A DNA stretch of 15,580 nucleotides, taken from assembly GCA_050739495.1 (NCBI GenBank), contig JBOIBL010000172.1, positions 1 to 15,580 on the forward strand, written 5' to 3'. Below, piece by piece: positions 15,119 to 15,580 of this stretch. Origin of the DNA: DASSKW01 sp050739495 (GTDB lineage: Bacteria > Pseudomonadota > Gammaproteobacteria > Natronospirales > REEB76). Each line of letters begins with the position of its first letter. Position 1 is the first letter of the stretch. Under the pieces are notes generated by a model that saw nothing but the letters and a program-made list of their open reading frames with translations, searched no databases and was not told where the DNA came from. The translations under genes were made by a program, and so were the position numbers.

Positions 15119-15194
15119 CGGCTTATTCCTGTTTCACAAAGACAATAAATGGCGAGCAAGAAAAATATCGCAGCCTTCTCGGCAACCTTGGAGT

Positions 15195-15224
15195 TGTCAT
15201 TGCGAGCGTAGCGAAGCAATGACA
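15195..15224. repeat. REP-like short palindrome between sucB and lpd
   Basis: A 9-bp perfect inverted repeat TGTCATTGC / GCAATGACA encloses GAGCGTAGCGAA. The motif TTGCGAGCGTAGCGAAGCAA is of a type I know as a widespread intergenic repeat in many bacterial genomes. It sits 9 bp after the sucB stop on the minus strand. The stem is followed by no U-run, so it is more likely an mRNA-stabilising or attenuating hairpin, or an inert repeat, than a terminator. Confidence 0.7.
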
Positions 15225-15233
15225 TGCATCTGT

Positions 15234-15580
15234 TCAGAGCTGCAACATCAGACGTGCCGGATCTTCCAGCGATTCCTTGATGGAGACCAGCGTCAACACC
15301 GCTTCCTTGCCGTCGATGATGCGGTGGTCATAGGTGAGCGCGATGTACATCATGGGCCGCGCCACCACCTGGCCGTCCACCACCGCCGGGCGCTCCTTGA
15401 TGGCATGCATGCCGAGGATGGCGCTCTGGGGCGGGTTGATGATCGGGGTCGAGAACAGCGAGCCGAACACGCCGCCGTTGGTGATGGTGAAGGTGCCGCC
15501 GGTCAGTTCCTCCATCGTAATGGTCCCGGCACGGGCGCGCCCGGCGAAATTGGCGATGGATTTCTCGATGTCCGCGAAGC
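15234..15580 (-). CDS. sucB: Dihydrolipoyllysine-residue succinyltransferase SucB (E2), C-terminal fragment
   Basis: E2 core of the 2-oxoglutarate dehydrogenase complex, transferring succinyl from lipoamide to CoA. Only the last ~115 residues lie in the window; the frame continues past the right edge with no stop. The segment TFTITNGGVFGSLFSTPIIN is typical of 2-oxoglutarate E2 rather than pyruvate E2, and NPPQSAILGMHAI follows. The catalytic motif is ALTYDHRIIDGKEAV, with the active-site His and Asp of DHRxxDG. An internal ATG at 15515 is not the start, since conserved catalytic-domain sequence (FADIEKSIANFAGRARAG) precedes it in frame. lpd follows downstream. Confidence 0.95.
   Translation of the reverse strand, partial: FADIEKSIANFAGRARAGTITMEELTGGTFTITNGGVFGSLFSTPIINPPQSAILGMHAIKERPAVVDGQVVARPMMYIALTYDHRIIDGKEAVLTLVSIKESLEDPARLMLQL

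Noticed and set aside
1..15580. CRISPR arrays, tRNA/rRNA genes, phage or toxin-antitoxin modules, restriction systems
   Set aside because: No regularly spaced direct repeats, no tRNA cloverleaf or CCA-ended segment, and no matching protein families were seen; the window is almost fully occupied by core genes.

Overview
The window looks like a chromosomal segment of a gammaproteobacterium, possibly a deep-branching one. The evidence is a complete gammaproteobacterial-style ruvCAB - ybgC - tolQRAB - pal - cpoB - queE block, a RelA carrying the EFDD synthetase signature and a degenerate hydrolase domain, a Bax-type glucosaminidase, and a YfaZ-type outer-membrane protein. A betaproteobacterial origin is a less likely alternative, because the same ruv-tol-queE order also occurs there. 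Almost everything is core genome; I found no prophage, CRISPR array, tRNA or rRNA.

Region 1 (1-9110, all minus strand) is one tightly packed run of 13 genes. In transcription order they are yfaZ-like, yebC, ruvC, ruvA, ruvB, ybgC, tolQ, tolR, tolA, tolB, pal, cpoB and queE, the last running off the left edge. No intergenic gap exceeds about 50 bp, and many junctions overlap by 1-4 bases. The run joins Holliday-junction processing (RuvABC), a translation-associated factor (YebC), the Tol-Pal envelope-constriction machine with its accessory thioesterase and TPR protein, and the first steps of 7-deazaguanine (queuosine) synthesis.

Region 2 (9111-9204) is a short divergent intergenic region. It serves both the minus-strand run and the plus-strand genes of region 3: relA (stringent response) and, after a 123-bp gap, a membrane-anchored Bax-type peptidoglycan glucosaminidase.

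Region 3's bax gene converges with region 4 (minus strand). Region 4 begins at the right edge with the C-terminal end of sucB (E2 of 2-oxoglutarate dehydrogenase), followed by lpd (E3) and a secreted NodB-type polysaccharide deacetylase. Both sides of lpd carry repeats. A short REP-like palindrome lies between sucB and lpd. A ~145-bp imperfect inverted-repeat element starts one base after the lpd stop codon and is followed by a probable bidirectional rho-independent terminator.

I see no clearly new multi-gene system. The most distinctive signals are the inverted-repeat element behind lpd, a CpoB with a lipoprotein signal, a TolA with a C-terminal CxxC, and a RelA interrupted by seven consecutive prolines.
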